From: DATEDA01 sp963789885
GTDB taxonomy: Bacteria; Pseudomonadota; Gammaproteobacteria; Burkholderiales; SG8-39
NCBI GenBank assembly: GCA_963789885.1
Contig: CAWBNB010000050.1
Coordinates: forward strand, 310,001-374,000
Direction: 5' to 3'
DNA length: 64,000 bases
The notes beneath the pieces were generated by a model, which was not told the origin of the DNA, made no database searches, and saw nothing but the letters and a program-made list of their open reading frames with translations. Each line of letters starts with the position of its first letter. The first letter of the stretch is position 1. Both the position numbers and the translations under genes were made by a program. Positions 62,821 to 64,000 of the stretch are shown here, in pieces.

Positions 62821-63147
62821 TCAGCGGATATAGCGCTCGGCGAGGAGCAGCGCGGCCATCCCCACGAGGATCGTGGCAGTGGTGCTCCGCGTCCGCCAGG
62901 CCACCGGCGCCGCCACTAGCGCAGCGAGGAGCTTCGGGTTGTCGAGCCCGAGGCGGAGCGTCCCGCCCGCGAACACGAGCTCCGGAACGAGGAGGGCGGT
63001 GAAGACGGCCGCCGGCACGAACCGCAGCGCACGCTGCACCGGTCGCGGCACCTCGAAGCGCGTCAGGAACAGGATGAACGAGCCGCGCGCCCCGAGGCTC
63101 GTCGCCGCGAGGCCGAGGATCAGCACCCAGGCCGTCAGCGCGTCCAT
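62821..63147 (-). CDS. azlD: AzlD-family branched-chain amino acid exporter subunit
   Basis: A 108-residue membrane protein with four helices, beginning MDALTAWVLILGLAATSLGARGSFILF. RALRFVPAAVFTALLVPELVF is the AzlD signature. It forms an exporter with AzlC, with which it overlaps by 13 bp. Family members export branched-chain amino acids or analogues. Confidence 0.9.
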   Translation of the reverse strand: MDALTAWVLILGLAATSLGARGSFILFLTRFEVPRPVQRALRFVPAAVFTALLVPELVFAGGTLRLGLDNPKLLAALVAAPVAWRTRSTTATILVGMAALLLAERYIR

Positions 63148-63818
63148 CGCTCCCACACGACGCCGGCCGCGATGCCGACCACGGCAGCCACGATCAGCCC
63201 GAGGCGGAACGGCAGCGGGTAGGCGAGGACGGCGGTGATGCCGGCCGCCGCGGCGGCGGCCGCGAGCGCCCGGTCCCTGATCACCGCGATCGCGAGCGCG
63301 AGGAACGTCAGCGTGACCACGAACTCGAGGTGCCAGCCCTCCGGCACGCGGGCGCCAGCCGCGATGCCCGCGATCGAGCCGACGTGCCAGGCCACCCAGA
63401 CGGCGCTGCAGGCGCCGAGCAGGTAGTCGATCTTGCTGCGCGTGTCGGGGGGGCCCGTGTGGTGCGCGGCGTAGTGGGCGTACCCGTTGTCCGAGACGAG
63501 GTAGGACAGCGCGAGCTTGCGCCGCCAGGAGAGCGAGCCGACGTGCGGCGCCAGCGCGAGGCTGTAGAGCACGAGGCGCAGGTTGAGGACGAGGCCGGCG
63601 AACAGGATGACCGGCATCGGCGCCCCCGCCACGAAGAGCTGGAGCGCGGCGAGCTGGGCGGTCCCGGCGTACACGATCACCGTCATCGCGACCGCCAGCC
63701 AGGGCGAGAGGCCGGCGCCGACCATCGCGACCCCGGTGATCACTCCGAACGCGGCGATGCCGGGCGCGACCGGCAGGCAGGCGCGCGCGCCGGCGAGGAA
63801 GTCTTTGGAGAGGCGCAA
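63135..63818 (-). CDS. azlC: AzlC-family branched-chain amino acid exporter subunit
   Basis: A 227-residue polytopic protein. AzlC segments: LPVAPGIAAFGVITGVAMVGAGLSPW, IVYAGTAQLAALQLFVAGAP and NLRLVLYSLALAPHV. The best available start is TTG 63818, without a clear ribosome site, so the true start is uncertain. It works with AzlD. The htpG gene is divergent, 100 bp away. Confidence 0.9.
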   Translation of the reverse strand: MRLSKDFLAGARACLPVAPGIAAFGVITGVAMVGAGLSPWLAVAMTVIVYAGTAQLAALQLFVAGAPMPVILFAGLVLNLRLVLYSLALAPHVGSLSWRRKLALSYLVSDNGYAHYAAHHTGPPDTRSKIDYLLGACSAVWVAWHVGSIAGIAAGARVPEGWHLEFVVTLTFLALAIAVIRDRALAAAAAAAGITAVLAYPLPFRLGLIVAAVVGIAAGVVWERWTR

Positions 63819-63858
63819 GAGGAGGGGTTCCCGGGCGCGCGGATTGTACTTGGCGGGC

Positions 63859-63887
63859 CTTGATCCGCGATACTTGCGCCCCGATCT
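63859..63887 (+). promoter_or_regulatory. Sigma32 (RpoH) heat-shock promoter of htpG
   Basis: CTTGATC (63859-63865) and CCCCGATCT (63879-63887) with a 13 bp spacer closely match the RpoH consensus CTTGAAA-N13-17-CCCCATNT. It lies 31 bp before the htpG ATG, as expected for a heat-shock chaperone. Confidence 0.8.
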
Positions 63888-63918
63888 GCGCCAAGTTCCG
63901 ACCTTCGATCAGAGCCCC

Positions 63919-64000
63919 ATGACGACGACCCCGGTAAAGGAAACCCTCGGCTTCCAGGCGGAGGTGAAGCAGCTCCTGCACCTGATGGTGCACTCGCTGT
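63919..64000 (+). CDS. htpG: Chaperone protein HtpG (Hsp90), 5' end only
   Basis: The first 27 codons (MTTTPVKETLGFQAEVKQLL then HLMVHSL) match the HtpG N-terminus exactly in style; the ATP-binding domain continues beyond the window. HtpG is the bacterial Hsp90, helping client proteins mature under stress. Start ATG 63919 lies 31 bp after a heat-shock promoter. Confidence 0.93.
   Translation, partial: MTTTPVKETLGFQAEVKQLLHLMVHSL

Noticed and set aside
62805..62835. tRNA-like string TTTAGCTCAGCGGATATAGC
   Set aside because: It resembles a tRNA D-arm, but no acceptor, anticodon or T stem can be formed around it, and the TCA is the azlD stop codon read in reverse.

Overview
The window is about 70% GC and densely coded, with many 1-17 bp start/stop overlaps and frequent GTG/TTG starts. 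Gene order (tpiA, secG, tRNA-Leu(GAG), nuoA-N), two tripartite-tricarboxylate (Bug-type) receptors, a TRAP transporter and an AzlCD pair point to a betaproteobacterium of Burkholderiales type. This is inference from content; no rRNA or marker phylogeny was available.

Layout. 1-3.7 kb (minus): flavin reductase-like protein cut by the window edge, a sulfite-oxidase-fold molybdoenzyme, a patatin-like lipoprotein, and an overlapping DUF3037/HipA-like kinase pair. 3.8-10.0 kb (plus): a thiamine-diphosphate dehydrogenase (E1 alpha/beta), a DctPQM TRAP transporter, dtd and an unknown protein made of two tandem copies of one domain. 10.0-26.2 kb: tpiA, secG, tRNA-Leu and the complete 14-gene complex I operon, with strong hairpins in several of its few gaps. 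26.2-35.1 kb: NUDIX hydrolase, membrane-fused spermidine-synthase-like protein, a frameshifted threonine aldolase, and a carbohydrate/glycerol-phosphate type ABC importer followed by an endonuclease/exonuclease/phosphatase-fold protein.

35.1-41.5 kb is mixed: a Ser/Thr kinase with a BON domain, a methyltransferase and an Imm10-like protein (both frameshifted), a SnoaL-like protein, a secreted MetX-like hydrolase, an O-methyltransferase and a cupin. 41.55-44.3 kb is clearly different: lower GC, looser spacing, an IS3-family transposase remnant, and a run of minus-strand single-gene cassettes (membrane protein, OsmC, FKBP-type isomerase, VOC protein) separated by attC-like recombination sites. 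I read this as an integron cassette array without a visible integrase. 44.3-55.3 kb returns to core-type genes: hydrolase, MetY, LuxR regulator, Do-type protease, MFS transporter, GreB, M16 peptidase, flavin reductase and a Bug receptor.

55.7-60.9 kb is a polyamine operon (speA, carboxy(nor)spermidine dehydrogenase, nspC, speB) that should take arginine to putrescine and on to spermidine by the carboxyspermidine route. speA carries about 13 single-base insertions and its neighbour one more, while the coding sense between them is intact. The same kind of extra base occurs in the threonine aldolase, Imm10-like and methyltransferase genes. A systematic consensus error is the simplest reading, but it needs read-level checking. 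The window ends with a second Bug receptor and VOC protein, azlCD, and the start of htpG behind a clear heat-shock promoter.
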